Source: Amaurobius ferox (taxonomy: Eukaryota; Arthropoda; Arachnida; Araneae; Amaurobiidae). From it: 64,000 nt of DNA. Location: NCBI GenBank assembly GCA_951213105.1, contig OX578147.1, forward strand, positions 124,031,642 through 124,095,641, in the 5' to 3' direction. Shown piece by piece: positions 12,278 through 23,400 of the stretch. Each line of letters starts with the position of its first letter. The stretch's first letter is position 1. The notes beneath the pieces were generated by a model. That model searched no databases, had not been told where the DNA came from, and saw nothing but the letters and a program-made list of their open reading frames with translations. The position numbers were made by a program, and so were the translations under genes.

Positions 12278-12875
12278 ATCCTGAAACAACTGCATCAAAA
12301 GGAAGAATGGATTTGAAAATGGTTTTGAAAGATCAGGTCAGTGTCTTGAAAAGCAAAATATTCTGTGAATAAAGTATTGGTCAGTTTTTTCTACAATCGG
12401 ATAAACTGTTATATTACACATCTATTAAAAGACCATTTATTTATAGGAACGCAAAGTAGAGGCATTAGGAAGGTTTTACTGCAACACTTTTGCATTACAC
12501 TTCTTGTTAGAGTTATGCATTACTAATGGATACCCACGAAAAACCAAAGATATTATAAAACGGTTTAGAAATAGTTAAACTATACCCCAGAAAATGTTCA
12601 GAAAGGATTAGGCTATTATTGTTAGAACCTGATTGCAAATCCAGGAAGAGGAAATTGAGGAGGGATTAGAATGTAATCCAAGATATAGCATTTCATGTGT
12701 CTAATCATTAGACACATGAAGTAGGGGATGTCTTTTTTAGAATCTACTTAGGGGGAGGGGACTAATTCCACTTGGGTTCTGGAGCCTACTGCTACTAGAA
12801 ATTTCATTATTTGATGATTTTCTTTTAAGGTTTCACTGCCCATGATTTGCTATTGTATTGGAAATATGTCTGACT

Positions 12876-12945
12876 GAGCGCTTGCATTTTCATTTCGGTT
12901 ACAGTTGATAAAATTTAATAGTCACCGGTGCAAATGCAAGCCATC
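12876..12945 (+). ncRNA. miR-36-family hairpin B14
   Basis: Long-loop type, 3' product from 12922, seed CACCGGU. Near-identical to B8 with one loop change. Confidence 0.7.
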
Positions 12946-13420
12946 AACTGGATGAACTTCATCAAAAGAAAGAATGAAATTTGGAAGTGCCTTGAAAGCT
13001 CAGAAATTCAGAATGGTTTTGCGAAGCAACATATTCTGTGGAAAAGAGAGTCTGTGAGTTCAGCCGGCCAAAAACATCGTCAATGGATTGCTTGTATCGT
13101 GATCAAGAAGTTTGAGCTTCTATTTCAACTATTATCAGGTAAGATATCATGTCAATAACTGCAAATGTAATAACATTAAGGTTTGTAGCGTAAATTAATG
13201 AAGAAATTAAGGAAGAAGAAATTGAGAAGGTATTATTTTATAATCCAAGTTGTTATCGTATTTCATGTGTCTAATCATTAGATACATGAGGTGGGGGATT
13301 CCTTTGTTAGAACATACTTAGGGGGGGGGGGGGACTAATTCCACTTGGTCTCTGGAGCCAACTGCTACTTGAAATTTCATTATTTGATGATTTGCTACTG
13401 TGTTGGAAATATGTCTGGCT

Positions 13421-13481
13421 GAGAGCCTGCATTTTCATTTCGGTTACAGTTAAATAGTTACCGGTGTTAATTCAGGCTTTC
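13421..13481 (+). ncRNA. miR-36-like hairpin B15
   Basis: Short-loop type, 3' product from 13458. Its unit lacks the stretch just upstream of the 'gatttgctactg' block that other units carry. Confidence 0.6.
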
Positions 13482-13990
13482 AACTGGATGAACTTCATCA
13501 AAAGGGAGAAGGAAATTTAGAAGGGTCTTCGAAGCTCAGAAATTCAGAATGGTTTTGCGAAGCAACATATTCTGTGGAAAAGAGAGTCTGTGAGTTCAGC
13601 CGGCCAAAAACATTGTCAATGGATTGCTTGTCTCGTGATCGAGAAGTTTGAGCTTCTATTTCAACTATTATCAGGTAAGATATCATCCCAATAACTGCAA
13701 ATGAAATAACAATAAGGTTTCTAGCGTAAATTAATGAAGAAATTAAGGATGAAGAAATTGAGGATGTATTATTTTATAATCCAAGTTATCGAATTTCATG
13801 TGTCTAATCATTTGCCACATGAGGTAGGGGATTTCTTTGTTAGAACATACTTAGGGGGGGGGGGGAGGGGACTAATTCCACTTGGTCTCTGGAGCCTACT
13901 GCTATTTGAAATTTCATTATTTGTTGATTTTCATTTCATTTAAGGTTACACTGCCAATGATTTGCTACTGTGTTGGAAATATGTCTGGCT

Positions 13991-14051
13991 GAGAGCCTGC
14001 ATTTTCATTTCGGTTACAGTTAAATAGTTACCGGTGATAATTCAGGCTTTC
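13991..14051 (+). ncRNA. miR-36-like hairpin B16
   Basis: Short-loop type, 3' product from 14028, seed UACCGGU. Paralogue of B10. Confidence 0.6.
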
Positions 14052-14550
14052 AACTGGATGAACTTCATCAAAAGGGAGAAGGAAATTTAGAAGGGTCTTG
14101 GAAGCTCAGAAATTCAGAATGGTTTTGCGAAGCAACATATTCTGTGGAAAAGAGTCAAGTTGTGAGTTCAGCCGGCCAAAAACATCGTCAATGGATTGCT
14201 TGTCTCGTGATCAAGAAGTTTGAGCTTCCATTTCAACTATTATCAGGTAAGATATCATGTCAATAACTGCAAATGAAATAACATTAAGGTTTCTAGCGTA
14301 AATTCGTGAAGAAATTGAGGAGGTATTATTTTATAATCCAAGTTATCGTGTTTCATGTGTCTAATCATTAGACACATGAGGTAGGGGATTTCTTTGTTAG
14401 AACATACTTAGGGGGGGGGGGGGGGAGGGGACTAATTCCACTTGGGATCTGGAGCCAACTGCTACTTGAAATTTCATTATTTGATGATTTTCATTTCATT
14501 TAAGGTTACACTGCCAATGATTTGCTACTGTGTTGGAAATATGTCTGGCT

Positions 14551-14611
14551 GAGAGCCTGCATTTTCATTTCGGTTACAGTTAAATAGTTACCGGTGATAA
14601 TTCAGGCTTTC
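14551..14611 (+). ncRNA. miR-36-like hairpin B17
   Basis: Short-loop type, 3' product from 14588, seed UACCGGU. Paralogue of B11. Confidence 0.6.
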
Positions 14612-15120
14612 AACTAGATGAACTTCATCAAAAGGGAGAATGAAATTTAGAATGGTCTTGGAAGCTCAGAAATTCAGAATGGCTTTGCGAAGCAACATAT
14701 TCTGTGGAAAAGGGAGTCAAGTTGTGAGTTCAGCCGGCCAAAAACATCGTCAATGGATTGCTTGTCTCGTGATAAAGAAGTTTGAGCTTCTATTTCAACT
14801 ATTATCAGGTAAGATATCATGTCAATAACTGCAAATGAAATAACATTAAGGTTTCTAGCGTAAATTAATGAAGAAATTAAGGAAGAAGAAATTGAGGAGG
14901 TATTATTTTATAATCCAAGTTATCGCATTTCATGTGTCTAATCATTAGACACATGAGGTAGGGGATTTCTTTGATAGAACATACTTAGGGGGGAGGAGGG
15001 GCTAATTCCACTTGGCCTCTGGAGCCAACTGCTACTTGAAATTTCATTATTTGATGATTTTCATTTCATTTAAGGTTACACTGCCAATGATTTGCTACTG
15101 TGCTGGAAATATGTCTGGCT

Positions 15121-15181
15121 GAGAGCCTGCATTTTCATTTCGGTTACAGTTGAATAGTTACCGGTGATAATTCAGGCTTTC
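15121..15181 (+). ncRNA. miR-36-like hairpin B18
   Basis: Short-loop type, 3' product from 15158, seed UACCGGU, loop AGTTGAATA as in B12. Confidence 0.6.
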
Positions 15182-15962
15182 AACTGGATGAACTTCATCA
15201 AAAGGGAGAATAAAATTTAGAAGGGTCTTGGAAGCTCAGAAATTCAGAATGGTTTTGCGAAGCAAAATATCGTGGTAAAGGGAGTCAAGTTGCGAGTTCA
15301 ACGTCCGAAAACATCGTCAATGGATTGCTTGTCTCGTGATCAAGAAGTTTGAGTTTCTATTTCAGCTTTTCTCAGGTAAGATATCATGTCAATAATTGTA
15401 AATGAAATGACATTAAGGTTTCTAGCGTAAATTAATACATAGCTGCTAACTCTATTGGTTTTTCCTGGAAACTATTTTTGATGTATTTTCCAAAATTTAA
15501 ACAAGAATTCTCGGCTTTTGTCAATTTTTTAGAATTACCTAAAGTCAGGGAATTTTCTATAAAACATCTCTGTTAAAGGAAATTTCGATGAAACTTGCTG
15601 CCGCCATTCTATTTCTTTTGTGCATGGACCTAGAAACAGTACTAAATTGCATCCTTTATAATTTGATGTATACTTTTTCAAATAAGTATGATTTCACGTA
15701 TGTAAATTGCATTTCCGTGTAAAGTTGAAACATCCTTTTCCATCCATGTTTAATTTCAAATATGTGAATTAAAAAATGCACAATGTTCATTTCTTTGCAG
15801 TATGCTTTGCTATTAATATTTATTTTTGAAAGATCTGTATGATCTGAGCTGTATCTGTAAATCCGCGCAGCGGGATTGATGAGTTTTTATTATATATTAT
15901 AAATGTTCATTTTAGGTTTCACTGCCCTTCACTGGCTAATCTGGAGTTACGTATGTTTGGTT

Positions 15963-16025
15963 GAGAGCTGCATTTCATTTCGGTTACCGTTTATATAATA
16001 GTCACCGGGTGCAAATGCAGGTCCT
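15963..16025 (+). ncRNA. mir-36: miR-36-family hairpin B19
   Basis: 3' product from 16002, seed CACCGGG. Begins the third, incomplete copy of the 3.75-kb block. Confidence 0.75.
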
Positions 16026-16623
16026 ATCCTGAAACAACTTCATCAAAAGGAAGAATGGATTTGAAAATGGTTTTGAAAGATCAGGTCAGTGTCTTGAAAA
16101 GCAAAATATTCTGTGAATAAAGTAGTGGTCAGTTTTTTCTACAATCTGATAAACTGTTATATTACACATCTATTAAAAGACCATTTATTTATAGGAACGC
16201 AAAGTAGAGGCATTAGGAAGGTTTTACTGCAACACTTTTGCATTACACTTCTTGTTAGAGTTATGCATTACTAATGGATACCCACGAAAAACCAAAGGTA
16301 TTATAAAACGGTTTAGAAATAGTTAAACTATACCCCAGAAAATGTTCAGAAAGGATTAGGCTATTGTTGTTAGAACCTGATTGCAAATCCAGGAAGAGAA
16401 AATTGAGGAGGGATTAGAATGTAATCCAAGATATAGCATTTCATGTGTCTAATCATTAGACACATGAAGTAGGGGATGTCTTTGTTAGAATCTACTTAGG
16501 GGGAGGGGACTAATTCCACTTGGGTTCTGGAGCCTACTGCTACTTGAAATTTCATTATTTGATGATTTTCTTTTAAGGTTTCACTGCCCATGATTTGCTA
16601 CTGTATTGGAAATATGTCTGACT

Positions 16624-16693
16624 GAGCGCTTGCATTTTCATTTCGGTTACAGTTGATAAAATTTAATAGTCACCGGTGCAAATGCAAGCCATC
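16624..16693 (+). ncRNA. miR-36-family hairpin B20
   Basis: Long-loop type, 3' product from 16670, seed CACCGGU. Same arms as B8 and B14. Confidence 0.7.
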
Positions 16694-17459
16694 AACTGGA
16701 TGAACTTCATCAAAAGAAAGAATGAAATTTGGAAGTGCCTTGAAAGCTCAGAAATTCAGAATGGTTTTGCGAAGCAACGTATTCTGTGGAAAAGGGAGTC
16801 AAGTTGTGCGTTCAGCGTCCGAAAACATAGTCAATGGATTGCTTGTCTTGTGATCAAGAAGTTTGAGTTTCTATTTCAATTTTTCTCGGGTAAGATATCA
16901 TGTCATTAGCTGTAAATGAAATGACATTAAGCTTTCTAGCGTAAATTAAAACATAGCTGCCAACTCTTGGTTTTTCTTTGAAACTCTATATTTGGTGAAT
17001 TTTCCCGAATTAAACAAGAATTCTCGACTTTTGTCAATTTTTTTAGAATTTCCAAAAGTCAGGGATTTTTCTATAAAACTTCTGTTAAAGTAAATTTCGA
17101 TCAAACTTGCGGCCGCTACTCTATTTCTTTTGTGTATAGAAACAGTACTAATTTGCATCATTTACACTTTGATGTGTCTTTTTTCAAATAAGTGCCATTT
17201 CATGTATATATAAATTGAATTTTCTTATAAAGTTGAAACATCCTTTTCCATACATATTTAATTTTTAATATGTGAATTAAAAATGCACAATATTAATTTC
17301 TTTGCAGTATACTTTATTATTAATTTTTATATTTGAAAGATCTGAATGATCTGAGCCGAAAATCCGCGTAGCGGAGTTGAGTTTTTATTATGTATTATGA
17401 TTTTCATTTTAGGTTTCACTGCCTTTTACTTGTTACCATGAAGATACGTATGTTTGATT

Positions 17460-17521
17460 GAGGCCTGCATTTTTTTCGGTTACAGATTTTATAATAGTTT
17501 CCGCGTGCAAATGGAGGTCTT
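17460..17521 (+). ncRNA. Decayed miR-36-like hairpin B21
   Basis: AGGCCTGCATTT still pairs with AAATGGAGGTCT apart from one mismatch and G-U pairs, but the seed region is GTTTCCGCG. Probably a decaying copy. A 135-codon frame crosses it without recognisable homology. Confidence 0.4.
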
Positions 17522-18429
17522 CACCTGGTACAACTTCATCAAAAGTAAGAATGAATTTGAAAATGGACTTGAAAGATCAATTCAGTGTCTTGAAAAGTAC
17601 AGTGTGGTCGCTTTCGGAAGACTTTACAGCAATATTCCATTACCCTTCTAGTGAGAGTTTCGAATTATTAGTGGATACTCATGAAAAACCAAAGGTATTG
17701 CAAAACAGTTTAAAAGAACTGAAACGGTACCCCAGAAAACATTCAGAAAGGATTAGGTTATCATGGTTACATAGCTGCCAACCGTTCCGAATTTTCCGGA
17801 TTCGTTCCGAATTTTTGCGTCTGTTTCGAAAATCCGAATTTTTTCCACAAAATCCGAATTTTTGAAAATATTCCGGTTTTACCCCATACTTCCCCCTCTG
17901 CAACCATAAAAGTTACATATGTACCAACTCTACTGAATTTGGCGGGAGATTCCCGATTTTTGAGTGTTTATCCCGATTTCCCGCTTTTGAAGACGCATCT
18001 CCCGATTTTAACGATTTTTTGAAAAAATCTATACGTTTAGGGATAATATCCCCAAAATTTTCCCTATAAAAGGGATTTTTTAGCTAAGTGGGAAATTTTT
18101 CTCTATTTGAACAAAAGTACGCTCATAAGATTACAGATCAGACGTAAAAAACTCTCTGGATTTGGGCCGGAAACTCCGGATGTTTCATTACTTCTCCGGC
18201 CTCCGAATTACTAACGAAATTCTCCGGATTTTTTTGTTTGAAATTTATCAATTAACCAGACATGGTATAATTCCTCGGAAACGCCAATTTTCCGCTTTTT
18301 TAGCATTGATTTCTACCATTCCCGGGATCGTAGCAACTCTATAATAAAATTAACGTAGATTTACGGCCGCGTGTAATGTAAATTAAGATCTCGATCGCTT
18401 ATTTTATGAAAGTAATAAATATACTTCTT

Positions 18430-19130
18430 CAAAGGTTGTCTAATTCAGCATAAATCGCTAAAATGTTATTTTGTTCATTAATTTTGCATAAAACTGCGAT
18501 TGCGCAATTCAGTTTGTTCTCATAAATCGCCGAGAGTGCAATAATATCTTTTTCCATCCATCTCAATCTTCTACATATTGCATTTTTGATTGACCAAACT
18601 AGCTTATTTTCATATTCTGATTAATTATTATGGTTAATTTCTTAATTATTTTCGCATAAACAGTGCGATTGCGCAATTCAGTTACATCGCGTGAAATGCC
18701 GAGATTACGTTAGTATCTTTTCCCATCCATCTCCATCATTTAAATGTTGCATATTAGATCGACTAAATTATCTTATTTTCATATTCTGATTAATTATTAT
18801 TGTTAATTTCTTAATTATTTTCGCATAAACAGTGCGATTGCGCAATTCAGTTACATCGCATGAAATGCCGAGAGTATGTTAGCATCTTTTCCCATCATCT
18901 CCATCATTTAAATGTTGCATATTAGATCGACTAAACTAGCTTATTTTCATATTCTGATTAATTTTTACTGTTAATTTCTTAATTATTTTCGCATAAACAG
19001 TGCGATTGCGCAATTCAGTTACATCGCGTGAATTGCCGAGAGTACGTTAGTATCTTTTTCCATCCATCTCCATCATTTAAATGTTGCATATTAGATCGAC
19101 TAAACTAGTTATTTTCATATTATTAAGGTT
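18430..19130. repeat. Tandem repeat of about 170 bp, four copies and a part
   Basis: Units share 'cgcataaacagtgcgatt', 'gcgcaattcagttacatcgc', 'cccatccatctccatcat' and 'ttattttcatattctgatta'. It lies inside the TIR element, upstream of the hAT remnant, and is likely internal or subterminal repeats of that element. Confidence 0.7.
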
Positions 19131-19154
19131 AATTTTTTAATTATATTTGCATAA

Positions 19155-19379
19155 TACAAATACAAATTTGATGTTCAGTGGGCTAAGTTAGGAAAGCAAA
19201 AAGATCCTGTGTATAAACTTTTGTATGGTAAATTGAGTAGTATCATCTTGGGGATACTAACACTCCCCCATAGTAATGCTGCATGTGAGCGAATTTTTAG
19301 TCTTGTAAAAAGAAACAAAACTGATTTTAGAAGTTCCATGAGTATTTTGACTTTACAGTCTACTTTAATTGCCAAATAA
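19155..19379 (+). pseudogene. hAT transposase C-terminal dimerisation fragment
   Basis: An open frame of about 74 codons ending in TAA at 19377. The segment LPHSNAACERIFSLVKRNKT followed by a conserved leucine-rich tail is typical of the hAT dimerisation domain (SNA..ER.FS). The catalytic part of the protein is absent and a stop lies just upstream, so this is a remnant. It sits inside the TIR element at 17770-19865 in the same orientation as the hairpins. Confidence 0.75.
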
Positions 19380-20133
19380 TCAGATAAATGGTGCTTGGTA
19401 TGAACAAACATGGTGCCACTTTCTTGAAAAAGGCCAAATCTGCTACCTATGTATCAATAAACCAAAAAGATTCTTAATTTGTCTTTGTTTTACTTACTTT
19501 GTAATAGTGTATTTAAATTGTGTAATGACATTTTTTTTTTTCAAATATGAAAATAGTTTTCATGTATGTTTCAAAATTCTTATCTCATGAGGTCTTATTT
19601 TTTTTTATTAAGATTAATTATATAGTATATATATATATATATGAGTTTCACCATCTTTCCTTCCGGGGGGGGGGGTGCAAAATCACTGTCAATACATAAT
19701 ACATTGGCTAAGAAATACTGACATGCAATTCAATGGGGGGGGGGGGGAAGCAAGTACTCCCATGTTGGAGATACCCATGTATATATATTTTGTGTGCAAC
19801 TATTGCGTGTCATTTTTCTCGCGTACAGTGTTCCTAATTTTTTATTCTCTGGGTTGGCAGCTATGTGGTTAGTGCCTGGTTGCTAATCCGGGAAGAAGAA
19901 ATTGAGAAGGGATTAGGATATAATCCAAGACATAGCATTTCATGTGTCTAATCATTAAACACATGAAGCAGGGAATTTCTTTGTTCGTACCTACATGGGT
20001 GGGGGTGGGAAGGGGAGATTAATTCCACTTGGCCTGTGAAGTCTAACTCACACTCGAAATTACATTATTTGATGATTTTCATTTAAGGTTTCACTGTCCA
20101 TGATGCGCTACTGTGTTGGAAATATGTCTGGCC

Positions 20134-20203
20134 GAGAGCTTGTATTTTCATTTCGGTTACAGTCAATAATATTTAATAGTTACCGGTGCCAATGCAAGCC
20201 CTC
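20134..20203 (+). ncRNA. miR-36-like hairpin B22
   Basis: Long-loop type, 3' product from 20180, seed UACCGGU, followed by GCCAAUGCAAGC. Confidence 0.55.
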
Positions 20204-20664
20204 AACTGGATGAACATCATCAAAATGAAGAATGAAATTTAGAAGGTTCTTGAAAGCTTCAGAAGCAACATATTCTGTGGAAAAGGGGGTTAAGTTGTGA
20301 GTTTAGCGTTCAAAAGCCTCGTCAATGGATTGATTGTCTCGTGATCCAAAAGTTGGAGGTTCTATTTCAACTTTTCTCAGGTAAGATTTCATGTCAATAT
20401 CTGTAAATAAAATATAAATTAAGGTTTAGAACATCTGTGCAATTTAAATGTTGAGGAGTATTTTCTTTCGAATATGTTCAAAATGACTGATTGCAAAATG
20501 GAATTTATTCTCAATCTTCATTTAAGATTTCACTGACCATGATTTGCTATTAATTCCATTTGGCCTGCGAAGTCTAACTGACACTCGAAATTTCATTGTT
20601 TGATGATTTTTATTTAAGGTTTCACTGTCCATGATTTGCTACTGTGTTGGAAATATGTCTGGCT

Positions 20665-20733
20665 GAGAGCTTGCATTTTCATTTCGGTTACAGTCAATAA
20701 TATTTAATAGTACCGGTGCCAATGCAGGCCCTC
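20665..20733 (+). ncRNA. miR-36-like hairpin B23 with seed deletion
   Basis: Close to B22 but one T of GTTACC is missing (AGTACCGG at 20709-20716). This would shift the 3' arm register by one nucleotide. Confidence 0.45.
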
Positions 20734-21112
20734 AACTGGATGAACTTCATCAAAAGGAAGAATGAAATTTAGAAGGTTCTTGAAAGCTTCAGAATGGTTT
20801 TGAGAAGCAACATATTTTGTGGAAAAGGGGGTCAAGTTGGGAGTTCAGCGTTCAAAATCATCGTCAATGGATTGCTTGTCTCGTAATCAAAAAGTTGGAG
20901 GGTCTATTTCAACTTTTCTCATGTAAAATTTCATGTTAATATCTGTAAATGAAATCTAAATTAAATTTTTAGAACAGTGCAATTTACATGTTAAGGATTA
21001 TTTTCCTTCGAATATGTTCAAAATGAGTGATTGCACAATGGAATTTATTCTCAATCTTCATTTAAGGTTTCACTGACCATGATTTGCTGCTGTGTTGCAG
21101 ATATGTTTGGTT

Positions 21113-21177
21113 GAGTGCTTGCGTTTTCATTTCGGTTACTATTTATGTAATAGTTACCGATGCAAAATGCAAACTCT
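21113..21177 (+). ncRNA. miR-36-like hairpin B24
   Basis: 3' product from 21154, seed UACCGAU. GAGTGCTTGCGTTTT pairs with AAAATGCAAACTCTC with two mismatches and G-U pairs. Last hairpin before the 20-kb gap. Confidence 0.5.
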
Positions 21178-21399
21178 CAACTGGCAGAACTTCATGTAAA
21201 GGAAGAATGAAATTTAGAATGATCTTAGAAGGACTAGGCGAGCTGCAGATTGGACTTCAAAGCAACATATTCTATGAGTTCTTCCGAAAACATCGTCGTC
21301 GATGGATTGATTAGCTCGAGATCAAGAAGTTGGAAGTTCCATTTCGACTTTTCTGGGTAATATTTAATGAAGTTGTTATAGCTATAAACACATTTTACT

Positions 21400-23400
21400 G
21401 TCAACAACTCTGTAGACGAAATGTAATTTAAGGTTTTTTGAGAGTAAATCATTTGTTTTATTACTAACATAGATATGGAACCAAATACTTATTTTTTTTT
21501 AATAATGGAAGTTTAGCTATTGATGTTTTAAGACGTTTAGTATCATATATTTTTAGCTTTAGTTGGCTTCTATTATTTGGGCCGTAGTATAAACGTGCAA
21601 ATATTTAGCTTCGGAGGTTACAAAAGGTTTTCTGGGGTTTCCTTATCACACAAAAGTTATTTTGTTGTCCCTAGGGGGAAAATCAACGATCAGGCTAGCC
21701 TCTGATTCGTGGCTAAACCACAGGGATTCAGTCTTCTAGGTCACCGGGGGGATTCTGGACGGTCTAGAAATACTTTTCGGAAAGCAAGTATTTTTACACC
21801 CGAAGGGGACAAAATATCAAATTATCAAATCACATTAAAAACCAAAATCACAAAATATCAAATCACATTATCAAATTCCGCTATTTTCTATCCAGTGATT
21901 TCAAGCAATTTTTCTTTAGTGTAAAGAAAATTGAAAATATTTTAAAATTATGTATTGCTTATATCTTGAAAACTAAAAGAACTAGCTATGGGGAGTAATT
22001 TGTACTCTTTGTAAACACTCAAAAGATTTCGAATCGGGTTCATAGTTTTCGAAAGATAATTGTTTCGATATTACGAAAATAGGTAGATAATAATTCGGGC
22101 ATATAAAAATAGTTTTAATTTTAATAGCAAAAGCGTGGCTCCGGTCTCATTCATTATTTTATAACTATGAAGAAATCTGAGACAAGAATAAGCCGGGACA
22201 CAAGTCTTAATGCAGGAACTGTCCCCGAATATTGGGGACGAATGGTCACCTTGCATCTTTACAAAAATATACCTTACTGTCCCATATAAATATACCTGGT
22301 CACCTTACAAACATTTTATAAAAATTAATTTTTCAATCGTGTATAATGTTAGTTTTGTTTTTAAATGCACTAAATCGACCATTTTCCCACCACGAATAAA
22401 GAAGGTTAGGATGGGACGGACATCTTGTTACCTTATAATAGGAAGGTTGTAATAGAAAACATTTAAATCTTCTAGGAAAAAGCCGTATGACACGCTACCC
22501 AGTGGTAGTTCACCCATGCTCTATTGATAAGCCTCCGGTTATCAATAGAGCATGGGCACGTGACGTCACACTGACCATTTTGCCCTTACGTTTCAAAAAC
22601 AAAATAGTCGTTTGTTTTGCGATATGGAAATTTGTATTATTAAGCCGGCAAATAAAATGTTCACTTTCATTAAAATATATACATGAGTAAAATCGTCATG
22701 TACCTTTCCTTTCTTGTGTGCATATACACTGCAGAATTTGCTAGTCAATGTACACATCTTTAGAACGCTAGTTAGTGACTACGATAAAAATGAGTAGTAG
22801 TGTAAATTCACTTAAAATCACTTACAGTGCACTTTAGCAAATGAAATCTTTAAATATTAATTATTATTCAAGTATTTTAAATAACTTATTTTCATCACAA
22901 TGATAAATTTCGACATTTGATTCAATTTTTATTTGCCATTATCTTCCGTTTACCATGGTACGCTATGGTAAAAATAACGCCCATTTGCCCTTAGGTTTCT
23001 GCGCGTTCAACTACGCAGGTTGTTTATGCGGCAGTGTTTAGGCTTTCTGCATGTATGGTCGCTGATAGAAGAAGAAGAAACTTAAGAAACCTGCAAATGG
23101 GCTTCCGTCAAGTTAGTCGGACAGTTGTCTTCTGGTGGAGGGTAGCGCATTATATTCCGTTTAGGTCGATATTATGCTGACTGAAATATGCAAGTATAAG
23201 TAATTTTCAAATATTTTTAAATTGTATAATATTAACTCTTTTTCATAGCTACGTTGTGTAATATATGTTTGATTGCAGCTGTAATATAAGAATAAATATT
23301 TTAAAAAGTCATTAGACATATTATTCCAGCTAACATGTAATATTGAAATTAATTTCAATAAAATCAAAGCCCCACACTTCTAGCTATATATTTATATAGG
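21400..23400. other. No gene recognised; inverted-repeat remnants
   Basis: No hairpin of the cluster type and no transposon protein. A perfect short palindrome is listed separately. TTTCTGCG and CGCAG-like fragments near 23000 and 'aaacctgcaaatgggc' near 23095 look like pieces of old inverted-repeat elements. Confidence 0.45.
22513..22556. repeat. Perfect inverted repeat, 18-bp arms
   Basis: CCCATGCTCTATTGATAA is followed after 8 nt (GCCTCCGG) by its exact reverse complement. The words 'cccatgctct' also occur at 24718, suggesting a transposon terminus. Confidence 0.7.

Larger units (their letters stand above)
3850..17769 (+). repeat. Family B hairpin array, 5' part
   Basis: Units of about 370 to 550 bp, with longer versions of about 1.3 kb, repeat the order: 'aatcattagacacatga', a G-run, 'ttcattatttgatgattttcat', AAGGTT(T/A)CACTGCC, the hairpin, 'ggatgaacttcatcaaaa', 'cgtcaatggattgcttgt', then CAGGTAAGAT. 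A 3.75-kb block is duplicated: markers at 8494, 12253 and 16001 (hairpins B7, B13, B19) are 3759 and 3748 bp apart, and the third block is incomplete. Short open frames of 62 to 77 codons cross the hairpins but break by indels in most copies, so I do not treat them as genes. Confidence 0.8.
17770..19865. mobile_element. TIR transposon inserted in hairpin array, 6-bp TSD
   Basis: Ends are CATAGCTGCCAACC and its inverse GGTTGGCAGCTATG. TGGTTA is duplicated at 17764-17769 and 19866-19871. Removing the element and one duplicate restores the array sequence seen intact near 3720-3745 ('ttatagttagtacctgg'), so the boundaries are firm. Inside are repeated 'tccgaattt' and 'tcccgattt' stretches, a tandem repeat and the C-terminal end of a hAT-type transposase. 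A hAT element would normally make an 8-bp duplication, so 6 bp is unusual. Confidence 0.75.
19866..21400 (+). repeat. Family B hairpin array, 3' part
   Basis: The array resumes after the transposon with three more hairpin units, more diverged than those before it. A partial unit without a hairpin lies at about 20510-20545. Confidence 0.7.

Noticed and set aside
21738..21760. GTCACCGGGGGG word resembling the seed
   Set aside because: No complementary GGTNAC arm within 60 nt upstream and none of the family flanks.
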